Below, in pieces: positions 25,394 through 34,120 of a DNA stretch of 43,457 nt. Under the pieces are notes generated by a model, which saw only the letters and a program-made list of their open reading frames with translations, was not told where the DNA came from and searched no databases. Both the position numbers and the translations under genes were made by a program. Source of the stretch: Lachnospiraceae bacterium (lineage in GTDB: Bacteria > Bacillota > Clostridia > Lachnospirales > Lachnospiraceae); NCBI GenBank assembly GCA_016280395.1, contig JAEEGQ010000128.1, positions 1 to 43,457 of the forward strand, given 5' to 3'. Position 1 is the stretch's first letter; the number at the start of each line of letters is the position of its first letter.

Positions 25394-26668
25394 ATGGATG
25401 AAGAAAGAGTCCTGATAATAGGCTTCGATCTTTGCGACGATTACTCGCAGATAAGCTGTCTGCGCAGGAAAAATACGGTCACAAACGAAGAGCCGGAATC
25501 CGTATGCATGACTCCGGATAAAACGAAATATTTGCTTCCGACGGCGGTCTGCGTCAGGGAAAACACAAAAGAATGGATAATCGGCGAAGAGGCGGAGCGC
25601 TGCAGGGACAGAAGAGCCGGAGAGTATGTGGATAAGCTTCTCTCCAGATTTGAAAACAGCGAAAAAGTCACCATCTACGATACAGAGATAACGGCAGATG
25701 TGCTGATAGAGCGGTTTTTCAGAAAGGTGCTCGGTATAATCAGACAGCGCTACCAGAACAGCAGCATACTGCAGCTTGTGGTTACCGTCCCGAACTGCTC
25801 GCCCGCGCTCGAAGACGCTTTGTATGAAGTCTTTTCAAGGCTCGGGATAGAAAAGGACAGGGTGTGCATCATCAACCACACTCTTGCATTCATGTATTAT
25901 GTGGTAAGCCAGCCGAGAGACCAATGGGTAAACGACGTTGCCCTGTTTGATTACGGTCCCGAAGGCCTGCACTATTACCAGCTGAGCTTCGGACGGAAAA
26001 CACTTCCGAACACCGTGGTTGCCGAGCATATAGACCTGTCTGACAGGATCACTTACGACATGTATTCCGGACATATGTCCGAAAGGCTCACAAAGGGCTT
26101 TGAAACGGAAGCAAACCAGGCACTCCATAAGAAGCTCATAACTTCGGTATTCGTTGCGGGACGCGGTTTTGAAGGCGTCTGGGCCGACGGCGTCTTAAGA
26201 AGTCTCTGCATGGGCCGAAGGGTCTTCAAGGGACAGAATCTTTACGCAAAGGGAGCATGCTACGCTGCAAGAGCAAAGGTACAGGGAGGGCTTGAGAATT
26301 ACATTTTCCTTCCCGAAGACAGGATCACATCCGATATTTCGCTTAAAGCCTATGCGGACGGAAAGGAACAGATGATCCCTCTTGCGAACGTGGGCGAGAA
26401 CTGGCAGAAGGCAGGCAGGACCTTAAGGATCCTGCTCGACAATACAAGTGAGCTTGAGTTCCTCGTAAGCGACTGTATAAGGCGCGATTCGGTACAGGAG
26501 ATAGTAAGGCTCGACAGTCCCGTAAAGCGTGAGAATAAGACTGTACGCCTTGAAGTGACGCTGCGTTTTGAGGACAGGAACATGGCGATCGTCAAGATCA
26601 AGGACACCGGTTTTGGCGATTTTTACAAGACAAATTACAGGGTCTGGGAGCAGATCCTGAAACTGTGA
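25394..26668 (+). CDS. Hsp70/actin-fold-like protein (DUF5716-like)
   Basis: 424 residues, cytoplasmic; function unknown. It looks like a degenerate actin/Hsp70 ATPase: a first loop IIGFDLCDDYSQISCL (7-22), LPTAVCVRE, LVVTVPNCS in place of the Hsp70 connect region, a second loop VALFDYGPEGLHYYQLSFG, and VFVAGRGFEG in place of the adenosine motif. The last 120 residues are beta-rich and could match a substrate-binding domain. I recall similar Lachnospiraceae proteins catalogued as DUF5716, but no search was possible. The ATG at 25394 follows GGGAGG by 7 bases. It starts a module with the two next genes. Confidence 0.7.
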   Translation: MDEERVLIIGFDLCDDYSQISCLRRKNTVTNEEPESVCMTPDKTKYLLPTAVCVRENTKEWIIGEEAERCRDRRAGEYVDKLLSRFENSEKVTIYDTEITADVLIERFFRKVLGIIRQRYQNSSILQLVVTVPNCSPALEDALYEVFSRLGIEKDRVCIINHTLAFMYYVVSQPRDQWVNDVALFDYGPEGLHYYQLSFGRKTLPNTVVAEHIDLSDRITYDMYSGHMSERLTKGFETEANQALHKKLITSVFVAGRGFEGVWADGVLRSLCMGRRVFKGQNLYAKGACYAARAKVQGGLENYIFLPEDRITSDISLKAYADGKEQMIPLANVGENWQKAGRTLRILLDNTSELEFLVSDCIRRDSVQEIVRLDSPVKRENKTVRLEVTLRFEDRNMAIVKIKDTGFGDFYKTNYRVWEQILKL

Positions 26669-26746
26669 TAACGGGACCGGACCGTTTTTAGGCGACAGCC
26701 TTTTATGATGTAACAGAACCGGAAAAAGACAGAAAGGAGCAGAGCT

Positions 26747-27586
26747 GTGGGACGCGTTATCGTTTGTGAAGGCAACAGAGCCGAAAGACCGTATCGTTTC
26801 AGGTCGACGGGAGTATCGGTATACACCTTTGAAGAGCTCTGCTATTATATCTGTCATTATGTTGAAAATATCGGTGATGAGCTTCTCGACCCGGCTGTTG
26901 CGCGGTTTATCGCGGAAGACCTTGGGTTAAAGGAGTGCGCGGCTAAGCTTTCCCGTCTTATCGATGTACACGCGGGAGCAAGGGATGCCATAATCGCCAT
27001 ACTCGGCTGCGCGGATTTCCTTGAGCCTTCGGAGACCGCACGGGTACTGAGCGATTTCGATATGCTGAACAATCTGTCTGAGCTCCAGCGTAAGAAGCGC
27101 AACGCTGACAAGTCTCTTGCCGCAGGCAGGAACCGCGAGGCAATGCATCTGTACAGGGACATCCTGTACGGATCCGACAACTCGGAGATTGATTCCGCGG
27201 AATACGGCAATATCCTGCATAATATGGCGATAATCCATGCAAGGTCCGGCGCCTTTGCGACGGCTGCGGACGAATTCAGGGAAGCATACGCAAGGAATGC
27301 CGACGAACGCACCCTGAAACAGTATATCTATGCCTTAAAGCTGGGGCATTTCGATGATGAATTCGACAGGGAGATCAGTGCATTAAGCGAAACAAACAGG
27401 CCTCTTCTTGACACGATCGAAAACGAGTTGTATTATGCAACGGACAGCGAAGAGAACACCTACGATTATCACGAATACAGAAAACTCTCGGAACTGCGCG
27501 AAAAGGGCAGGGTTGCGGAGTACTATAAAATGGCCGACGAAATGGTCACTCATCTTAAGAATAAATACAGGGCGGAGAACGGATAA
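26747..27586 (+). CDS. Helical-repeat (TPR-like) protein of the three-gene module
   Basis: 279 residues, no signal or membrane segment; family not recognised. The N-terminal half is helical (YTFEELCYYICHYVENIG). Residues about 110-205 hold two TPR-like pairs (KSLAAGRNREAMHLYRDIL and NMAIIHARSGAFATAADEF). The C-terminus is charged. The start is GTG with AAAGGAG about 8 bases upstream. It lies 78 bases after the Hsp70-like gene and its stop shares a base with the next start (TAATG), so coupling is likely. Confidence 0.75.
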   Translation: MGRVIVCEGNRAERPYRFRSTGVSVYTFEELCYYICHYVENIGDELLDPAVARFIAEDLGLKECAAKLSRLIDVHAGARDAIIAILGCADFLEPSETARVLSDFDMLNNLSELQRKKRNADKSLAAGRNREAMHLYRDILYGSDNSEIDSAEYGNILHNMAIIHARSGAFATAADEFREAYARNADERTLKQYIYALKLGHFDDEFDREISALSETNRPLLDTIENELYYATDSEENTYDYHEYRKLSELREKGRVAEYYKMADEMVTHLKNKYRAENG

Positions 27587-28776
27587 TGGGTTTGTTTAAC
27601 AGAAAAAAGGCCGTTCCCGAAAGCGAATTCGAATGGATGACGGTCGGTGAGGCGCTGACCATGGAGCGCCTGAAAAACGGAGAGATATCTTTTTCGGAAG
27701 TACTCGAAAGATGTGAAGAGTGCTGCGAAGAGTATGCCGACGCGAAGGAATCCCTGCGCGAGGTTAAAGAGGAGATATCGAGGATAGACGAGCGTATAGG
27801 GGATGTCTGCGCTCTCGACACGTTTTCGGAGCAGCAGGCTTTTGCGATCGAGGACATGACAAAGCAGCTCGTTGCCCTGATAGACGAGCGTACACGCTTT
27901 ATGGAAAGCGAAAAGGAACGTATCTCGGCAGCGGATTACCTCAAGATGGAACGCAACGAGAACGAGATCCCGGATTCCCTCGAAACACTTAAGAAACAGG
28001 AAAAACTCAGGAATGACGTAAGCAATGACATGCATATGCTTGAACGTGAGAAGGACAGGCTGGAGGATGAATATGAACAGCTCCTCGGAAAGCGGGTATT
28101 CTTCAGAAATCTGACCATCGCGGTTATAGTGCTGCTTGTCGTCATTTTCGGCGTTCTTACATACTTTACCGTGAAGGGCCTCGATTTTGCACTGGCCTTT
28201 GTTGTCACGGCGCTGCTCGGCATGGGCTTTATCCTGCTCATTCTCTACTCCGTACAGAAGAACAGGCGGGACACAAAGCTTACCATGAACAAGATCAACA
28301 AAGCCGTGAAGCTTACCAACACTACAAAGATAAAATACGTGAACAGCACCAACACTGTGGATTTTATCTGCGAGAAATACGATGTCAACGGCTATGACAG
28401 GCTGAATTATCTTTGGAATACATACTGCGTTGTCAAGGCGGAGCGCGAACGTTTCGCAAAGAGCGCGGATATGATAGATTCGCTGAGCGATGCGCTCACA
28501 AATACCCTTAAGGGTTACGGCATTTCGGAACCGGAGCTTTTAGTCTGCACTCCGGCATGCATCATCAGCAAGAGAGAGCGAGTGGAAATGCGGCACCGCT
28601 TGAATGAGAGGCGCCGCGCTATAAAAGACAGGGTGGATTATGCCCAGGCGCGTTTTGACAGCACAAGGAACGAGCTGACGCATCTTATGGCAAGATTCCC
28701 CGAAAGAAGGACCGAATTCGAGAACCTCTGCAGAAGCTACGGGCTCTATGAATTTGCACCGACAGCGGGACACTGA
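27586..28776 (+). CDS. Coiled-coil membrane protein of the three-gene module
   Basis: 396 residues; family not recognised. The N-terminal 165 residues are charged and helical with strong coiled-coil character (about 40-85 and 130-165). Two membrane helices (about 174-195 and 200-222) form a hairpin, so both ends are cytoplasmic. The C-terminal 170 residues are again helical. A protein of this kind could recruit the two upstream products to the membrane. The start overlaps the previous stop by one base. Confidence 0.75.
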   Translation: MGLFNRKKAVPESEFEWMTVGEALTMERLKNGEISFSEVLERCEECCEEYADAKESLREVKEEISRIDERIGDVCALDTFSEQQAFAIEDMTKQLVALIDERTRFMESEKERISAADYLKMERNENEIPDSLETLKKQEKLRNDVSNDMHMLEREKDRLEDEYEQLLGKRVFFRNLTIAVIVLLVVIFGVLTYFTVKGLDFALAFVVTALLGMGFILLILYSVQKNRRDTKLTMNKINKAVKLTNTTKIKYVNSTNTVDFICEKYDVNGYDRLNYLWNTYCVVKAERERFAKSADMIDSLSDALTNTLKGYGISEPELLVCTPACIISKRERVEMRHRLNERRRAIKDRVDYAQARFDSTRNELTHLMARFPERRTEFENLCRSYGLYEFAPTAGH

Positions 28777-28848
28777 TGTTTTGCGGGCTGTATGCCCCTT
28801 TCCGAAAAGTGTCCGGAACAATGAAAACAATAGAACGGAGATATAAAA

Positions 28849-31557
28849 ATGGCAAAAGAACTTGCAAAAAACTACGATCCCAAACAGATAGAGGATCGTC
28901 TTTATAGTAAATGGCTTGAAAAGAAGTATTTTCACGCAGAACCCGACAGTAAAAAGAAACCCTTCACGATAGTTATCCCGCCGCCAAACATCACAGGACA
29001 GCTGCACATGGGACATGCGCTGGATAACACAATGCAGGATATCATCATAAGGTTCAAGAGGATGCAGGGCTTCAATGCTCTGTGGCAGCCCGGCACGGAC
29101 CATGCCTCTATCGCGACTGAAGCAAAGATCGTAGAGACCCTTAAGAAAGAGGGCACCTCCAAGGAAGAGCTGGGCAGGGAAGAGTTCTTAAGAAGGGCAT
29201 GGGACTGGAAGAAGGAGTACGGCGGACGCATCGTTTCACAGCTTAAGAAGCTCGGTTCCTCCTGCGACTGGGACCGTGAGCGTTTCACAATGGATGAAGG
29301 CTGCAACCGCGCAGTTACAGAGGTTTTCACAAAGCTTTATGATAAAGGCTGGATATACAAGGGTTCGCGTATCGTCAACTGGTGTCCTGTATGCGACACC
29401 TCCATCTCCGACGCGGAGGTTGAATACGAGGAGCAGGCCGGCCATTTCTGGCACATCAAATATCCCTTCGTAGAGACGGACGGAAGCATCAGTAAGACCC
29501 GCTTCCTTGAATTTGCCACAACACGTCCAGAGACCATGCTCGGTGATACGGCTATCGCAGTAAATCCTGATGACGAGCGTTATACAGACCTTGTAGGCGG
29601 CTTTGTATGGATCCCCTTCGTAGAAAGAAAGATCCCGGTTATCGCGGACAGTTATGTTGAGAAGGACTTCGGAACAGGCGTTGTAAAGATCACGCCCGCT
29701 CATGACCCTAACGACTTCGAAGTAGGAAAGCGCCACAACCTTCCCGAGATCAACATCTTAAACGATGATGCGACCATTAATGAAAACGGCGGGAAATTCT
29801 GCGGGATGGACCGTTATGAAGCGAGAAAGCAGATCGTAAAAGAGCTTGATGAAATGGGACTTCTTGTACGCATAGAGGATTACAGCCACAACGTAGGAAC
29901 CTGCTACAGATGCCATTCCACCGTAGAACCGATGATCAAAAAGCAGTGGTTCGTTAAGATGGACGAGATGATAAAGCCCGCTGTAGATGCGGTAAAGAAC
30001 GGCGATATCAGGCTTGTTCCAGACCGCATGGAGAAGACTTACTTCAACTGGACCGATAACATCCGTGACTGGTGCATCTCGAGGCAGCTCTGGTGGGGAC
30101 ACAGGATCCCCGCATACTACTGTGATGAGTGCGGAGAGATAGTTGTTGCAAAGAAGGCCCCCGAAAAGTGCCCGAAATGCGGCTGCACACATCTTACACA
30201 GGATCCCGACACCCTTGACACTTGGTTCAGCTCGGCTCTGTGGCCTTTCTCGACACTCGGCTGGCCCGAGATGACCGAGGACTTAAAGTACTTCTATCCT
30301 ACAGACGTTCTTGTAACAGGCTACGATATCATCTTCTTCTGGGTTATCCGCATGATCTTCTCGGGTTATGAGCAGATGGGCGAAAAACCCTTTAACACTG
30401 TGCTTTTCCATGGCCTCGTAAGAGACTCCGAAGGCAGGAAGATGAGCAAATCCCTCGGAAACGGCATCGACCCTCTCGAGATAATCGACAAATACGGCGC
30501 TGATGCTTTAAGATTCATGCTCATCATCGGAAATGCGCCCGGCAACGATATGCGTTTCTACATGGAGCGTGTTGAGGCAGCAAGAAACTTTGCAAACAAG
30601 GTTTGGAACGCATCGCGCTTCATCATGATGAATATCGACCAGACTGCAGCAGCCGGCATAAAGGCCGACTACGACGCGACAGCTGCGGATATGGCAGACA
30701 GGCTCAAGGATGCCGACAAGTGGATCCTTTCAAAGATGAACTCCCTTACCCGTGAGGTTACGGAATTCATGGAGAAATACGAGCTCGGTATTGCTGCCCA
30801 GAAGGTTTACGACTTCATCTGGGAGGAGTTCTGCGACTGGTACATCGAGATGGTAAAGCCCCGTCTGTACGGTACCGATGCCGACAGCAAGGTTGCGGCT
30901 CTCTGGACTCTCAGCCATGTGCTTGTCGATTCCTTAAAGCTCCTTCACCCGTACATGCCTTTTGTAACCGAAGAGATCTTCTGCAATCTCATGGAGGCGC
31001 AGGGCAGGCTTGAAAAGAACGAATCGATCATGATCTCAAAGTGGCCCGTATTCTCGGAGGAGTTTGTATTTACCGACACAGAAGATGCCGTTGAGCTTAT
31101 AAAGGATGCCGTTAAGGGCATAAGAAACGTAAGGACCGGCATGAACGTTCCGCCGAGCCGCAAGGCAAAAGTATTTGTTGTAACGGAGAATGCCCGTGTC
31201 AAAGAGATATTCGAAAACAGCGGCGAATTCCTCGCAACCCTTGCAAGTGCTTCGTCGGTAACGCTCCAGAATGACAGGACGGGCATAGATGACGACGCGG
31301 TTTCCGCAGTTGTTCACGGAGCCGTTATCTACATGCCGTTTGCGGATCTTGTTGATATCGACAAGGAGATCGAGCGTCTCGAGAAGGAACAGAAGCGTCT
31401 TGAAGGCGAGATCAAGCGTTCAAACGGAATGCTCTCGAATCCGGGCTTTGTAAGCAAGGCACCGGAGGCAAAGCTTGCGGAAGAACGCGAGAAGCTTGCA
31501 AAATACACGGATATGCTTAAGACTGTTACGGAACGCCTTGAGCATTTCAAAAAGTGA
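28849..31557 (+). CDS. valS: Valyl-tRNA synthetase
   Basis: 902 residues, class Ia synthetase that charges tRNA-Val. The HIGH motif is HMGH (53-56) and KMSKS is at 531-535. The editing domain (about 180-390) includes TTRPETMLGDTA and GTGVVKITPAHDPND, and CDECG..CPKCG may bind zinc. A C-terminal coiled-coil arm (about 840-902) is present, as in ValRS of most bacteria. Only 72 bases separate it from the upstream module and no T-box leader fits in them. Confidence 0.97.
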   Translation: MAKELAKNYDPKQIEDRLYSKWLEKKYFHAEPDSKKKPFTIVIPPPNITGQLHMGHALDNTMQDIIIRFKRMQGFNALWQPGTDHASIATEAKIVETLKKEGTSKEELGREEFLRRAWDWKKEYGGRIVSQLKKLGSSCDWDRERFTMDEGCNRAVTEVFTKLYDKGWIYKGSRIVNWCPVCDTSISDAEVEYEEQAGHFWHIKYPFVETDGSISKTRFLEFATTRPETMLGDTAIAVNPDDERYTDLVGGFVWIPFVERKIPVIADSYVEKDFGTGVVKITPAHDPNDFEVGKRHNLPEINILNDDATINENGGKFCGMDRYEARKQIVKELDEMGLLVRIEDYSHNVGTCYRCHSTVEPMIKKQWFVKMDEMIKPAVDAVKNGDIRLVPDRMEKTYFNWTDNIRDWCISRQLWWGHRIPAYYCDECGEIVVAKKAPEKCPKCGCTHLTQDPDTLDTWFSSALWPFSTLGWPEMTEDLKYFYPTDVLVTGYDIIFFWVIRMIFSGYEQMGEKPFNTVLFHGLVRDSEGRKMSKSLGNGIDPLEIIDKYGADALRFMLIIGNAPGNDMRFYMERVEAARNFANKVWNASRFIMMNIDQTAAAGIKADYDATAADMADRLKDADKWILSKMNSLTREVTEFMEKYELGIAAQKVYDFIWEEFCDWYIEMVKPRLYGTDADSKVAALWTLSHVLVDSLKLLHPYMPFVTEEIFCNLMEAQGRLEKNESIMISKWPVFSEEFVFTDTEDAVELIKDAVKGIRNVRTGMNVPPSRKAKVFVVTENARVKEIFENSGEFLATLASASSVTLQNDRTGIDDDAVSAVVHGAVIYMPFADLVDIDKEIERLEKEQKRLEGEIKRSNGMLSNPGFVSKAPEAKLAEEREKLAKYTDMLKTVTERLEHFKK

Positions 31558-31570
31558 TCTTAGTTTAGTC

Positions 31571-31601
31571 AGGAGAAGGGGCTTTTGCCCCTGTAATCGC
31601 G
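31571..31601 (+). promoter_or_regulatory. Split ribosome binding site with hairpin before a small gene
   Basis: AGGAG lies at 31571-31575, 26 bases from the ATG at 31602, which is too far. A 6-bp hairpin AGGGGC/GCCCCT (31577-31592, TTTT loop) sits between. If it folds, the effective distance becomes about 10 bases. Confidence 0.5.
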
Positions 31602-31772
31602 ATGATCAATTTCGAAGAAGAATTAAACAGGTTCAGGCCCGCTCCGGTGCTTGATGATGCCGAAAAGGTGATCCGTGAGAACGTCGTTGCGGATCTTAAG
31701 GACATCATCATGGAAGTACAGACCGGAAAAGCCGAAAACGAAGCAAAAACAGATGTAAAGCAGGAACAGTGA
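31602..31772 (+). CDS. Small acidic protein, 56 residues
   Basis: A short frame beginning MINFEEELNRFRPAPVLDD and ending KTDVKQEQ. It is predicted to be helical and acidic, without cysteines or a membrane segment, and I do not recognise a family. Support comes from its position: it fills the gap between valS and the membrane TPR gene, and its stop overlaps the next start (TGATG). The only usable start is the ATG at 31602; a stop codon lies just upstream in frame. Its ribosome binding site is separated from it by a hairpin. Confidence 0.65.
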   Translation: MINFEEELNRFRPAPVLDDAEKVIRENVVADLKDIIMEVQTGKAENEAKTDVKQEQ

Positions 31773-33169
31773 TGTCAGAGCTGAATTATGAAAAAATAGA
31801 CGCCATTTCAACCCGCTATTACAATCTTGGGCTTGAATGCGCAAAAGTCCGCAACCTGTCGGGCGCAATAGAGTATCTCAAGCGCAGTCTGGAAGCCGAC
31901 AAACGCAATACCGACGCAAGGAACCTTCTCGGCCTTTGCTATTATGAGACCGGGGAAGTTGTGGAAGCGCTTGGGGCATGGGTTGTAAGCAAGCATTTTG
32001 ACAGCGATCACAATCTCGCGGATTATTACCTTGAGTCGGTCCAGGGAAATCCTGTGGAGCTTGATGCAATGGATCAGGCTATACAGAAGTACAACCATGC
32101 GCTGGAAGACGCCTGGGACGGCAAGAACGATATAGCTGTGATACAGCTTAAACGCGCTGTTTCCATGCATCCGAACTTTATCAGGGCACTCCTTTTGCTC
32201 GCATTGCTTTCAATGATGGACAACGACCTTGAAAGGGCCGGAAAGCTGGTTAACCGCGTTCTTGCCATAGATTGCGCAAATACAGTTGCCCTCGGCTACA
32301 AGGCCGAGATAGAAAACGCGCTCTCTACCGGTAAAGCCATGAACAATACCGCAAGGGATGTGGTCGAGGAGAGCTTTTCGGCGACAAAGCTTGAAACGGA
32401 TGCGATCAACGAAGAGGTGATAGACGACGGCCCGAACATCATGGCTTTTGTGAGCCTTATAGCCGGTCTTATCATAGGAGTTGCGGTAGTCTTCTTTCTT
32501 GTGGTACCGTCCCGCGAACACAGCATCCGGAACGAGTACATGAGCAAAGAGAAGGATTACAGCGAAAACTTAAATCTCAAGCTTGCAAAGATCAATACGC
32601 TCGAGAACGAGATAGCCCAGAAGGCGCTAGAACGCAAGGAACTTGAGGAGTCGCTCGCGGAAGCACTTGACAGGGTACAGTATCTTGATTTTGATGTTCC
32701 CGAACAGGCAGCCAACTTCAGAAAGCTGTATTATGCAATGGAGGTCTATATAACCTACGCCATCAACAGAAAGGCTGCCGAAGCGGGCATCGAAAAGGCT
32801 GATGAAGCTCTGCTCAAAGCTGCCGCAGACGCGATCGCCGCAGTGGATGTGACCATGCTTAAGGATGAAAGCGCCCAGTCTCTGTACGACAAGCTTAATG
32901 ACGAGATATTAAGCCAGGTCAAGGGCGATTACTATGCGCAGGGAATTGATGCCTACGACCGCGGACGCTACGAGACGGCAGCCGAATTTCTTGAAAAAGC
33001 CGTTGAATATGAGCCAAACAACGATCAGGCACTGTATTACCTCGGCAGATCCTATCAGGCTCTGAAAAATAACGAGCTTGCAATCAAGTATTACCAGCTT
33101 CTCCTCGAGAGATGCCCGCGCTCCGGATTCGCGGCAAATGCGAGAGAAAGGCTTAATTCGCTTAAGTAA
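31772..33169 (+). CDS. Membrane TPR protein with repeats on both sides
   Basis: 465 residues; role unknown. N-terminal TPR repeats (about 10-190, such as [20 protein letters not shown] and [18 protein letters not shown]) are cytoplasmic. One membrane helix at about 225-248 is followed by a coiled coil (about 262-310) and a helical region. Two more TPRs near the C-terminus ([20 protein letters not shown] and [16 protein letters not shown]) should lie outside. This last part resembles YbgF/CpoB-type or BamD-like scaffolds. The start overlaps the small gene upstream by one base, and purC follows after 28 bases. Confidence 0.8.
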   Translation: MSELNYEKIDAISTRYYNLGLECAKVRNLSGAIEYLKRSLEADKRNTDARNLLGLCYYETGEVVEALGAWVVSKHFDSDHNLADYYLESVQGNPVELDAMDQAIQKYNHALEDAWDGKNDIAVIQLKRAVSMHPNFIRALLLLALLSMMDNDLERAGKLVNRVLAIDCANTVALGYKAEIENALSTGKAMNNTARDVVEESFSATKLETDAINEEVIDDGPNIMAFVSLIAGLIIGVAVVFFLVVPSREHSIRNEYMSKEKDYSENLNLKLAKINTLENEIAQKALERKELEESLAEALDRVQYLDFDVPEQAANFRKLYYAMEVYITYAINRKAAEAGIEKADEALLKAAADAIAAVDVTMLKDESAQSLYDKLNDEILSQVKGDYYAQGIDAYDRGRYETAAEFLEKAVEYEPNNDQALYYLGRSYQALKNNELAIKYYQLLLERCPRSGFAANARERLNSLK

Positions 33170-33197
33170 AGCGATACATATAAGGAGGAAGCACTTC

Positions 33198-34097
33198 ATG
33201 AAAGAGTACACACCCGTAAAGGCCGGCAAAGTAAGAGAGATCTACGATACCGGGGAATACCTCGTGCTTGTTGCAACAGACAGGATCAGCTGTTTTGACG
33301 TCATCCTGAACAACACCGTTACCAAAAAGGGAACGGTGCTTACCCAGATGTCAAAATTCTGGTTCGATTACACGTCCGATATCGTGAAGAACCATATGGT
33401 TACCACCGATACGCAGGAAATGCCGGAATTCTTCAGGCAGCCGCAGTTTACGGGAAACAGCATGATGGTAAAGAAGCTTGAGATGCTGCCCGTGGAGTGC
33501 ATTGTCCGCGGCTATATCACCGGCTCCGGCTGGAAGAGCTATCAGGAAAACGGCACGGTCTGCGGGATAAAGCTTCCCGAAGGCTTAAAGGAGTCCGAAA
33601 AGCTCCCCGAACCGATCTTTACCCCTTCAACAAAGGCAGAGATAGGCGATCATGACGAGAATATTTCCTTCGAACAGTCAATAGATTATCTTGAGAAGCG
33701 TTTCCCGGGAAAGGGAAAGGAGTACGCTGAAAAGATCCGCGATTATTCTATCGCCATCTATAAAAAATGCGCTGATTACGCACTTACGCGCGGTATAATC
33801 ATTGCAGATACCAAGTTTGAGTTTGGTCTTGATGAGGACGGCAACGTTATCGTCGGTGACGAGATGCTCACGCCCGATTCCTCACGCTTCTGGCCTCTTG
33901 AAGGCTATGAGCCCGGCAAGTCCCAGCCGTCTTTTGACAAGCAGTTTGCAAGGGACTGGCTTAAGGCAAATCCCCATGACGACTGGACTTTACCTCAGGA
34001 AGTAGTGGACAGGACCATCGAGATCTATCTCGAGGGCTATGAAAAACTGACGGGAAACGACCCCACTGACTCACTTTTTTCGGAGCAATTATATTAA
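33198..34097 (+). CDS. purC: SAICAR synthase (PurC) with a repeat-derived tail
   Basis: 299 residues. It joins aspartate to CAIR in purine synthesis. [10 protein letters not shown], the [12 protein letters not shown] region, [17 protein letters not shown], and [12 protein letters not shown] are all diagnostic. AAGGAGG ends 9 bases before the ATG; longer frames upstream lie inside the TPR gene. After the usual family ending (GYEKLTG) the protein continues with [13 protein letters not shown]. Those codons coincide with a copy of the 29-bp repeat at 34044-34072, so the tail is probably derived from it. purB follows after 23 bases. Confidence 0.95.
   Translation: MKEYTPVKAGKVREIYDTGEYLVLVATDRISCFDVILNNTVTKKGTVLTQMSKFWFDYTSDIVKNHMVTTDTQEMPEFFRQPQFTGNSMMVKKLEMLPVECIVRGYITGSGWKSYQENGTVCGIKLPEGLKESEKLPEPIFTPSTKAEIGDHDENISFEQSIDYLEKRFPGKGKEYAEKIRDYSIAIYKKCADYALTRGIIIADTKFEFGLDEDGNVIVGDEMLTPDSSRFWPLEGYEPGKSQPSFDKQFARDWLKANPHDDWTLPQEVVDRTIEIYLEGYEKLTGNDPTDSLFSEQLY
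34044..34072 (+). repeat. Palindromic repeat, copy 6, inside the purC coding end
   Basis: The inner and right parts match other copies (CGGG, AAACGAC, CCCACTGACTC), but the left arm is AAACTGA rather than GAGTCAC. It is read in frame as [10 protein letters not shown], and a run of six T follows. Confidence 0.75.
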
Positions 34098-34120
34098 ATA
34101 AATATGTTAAGGAGCGCAAC

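Noticed and set aside
23577-25640. Extra DnaA boxes inside coding sequence (in the serpin gene and the Hsp70-like gene)
   Set aside because: Single 9-mer matches within genes are explained by ordinary codons such as Val-Asp-Lys and are not clustered.
26669-26746. Terminator splitting the three-gene module
   Set aside because: A 4-bp ACGG/CCGT stem followed by TTTT exists near 26682-26691, but it is too weak to separate the first gene from the next two.
28777-28848. T-box leader for valS
   Set aside because: Only 72 bases lie upstream and no T-box core or terminator is present.
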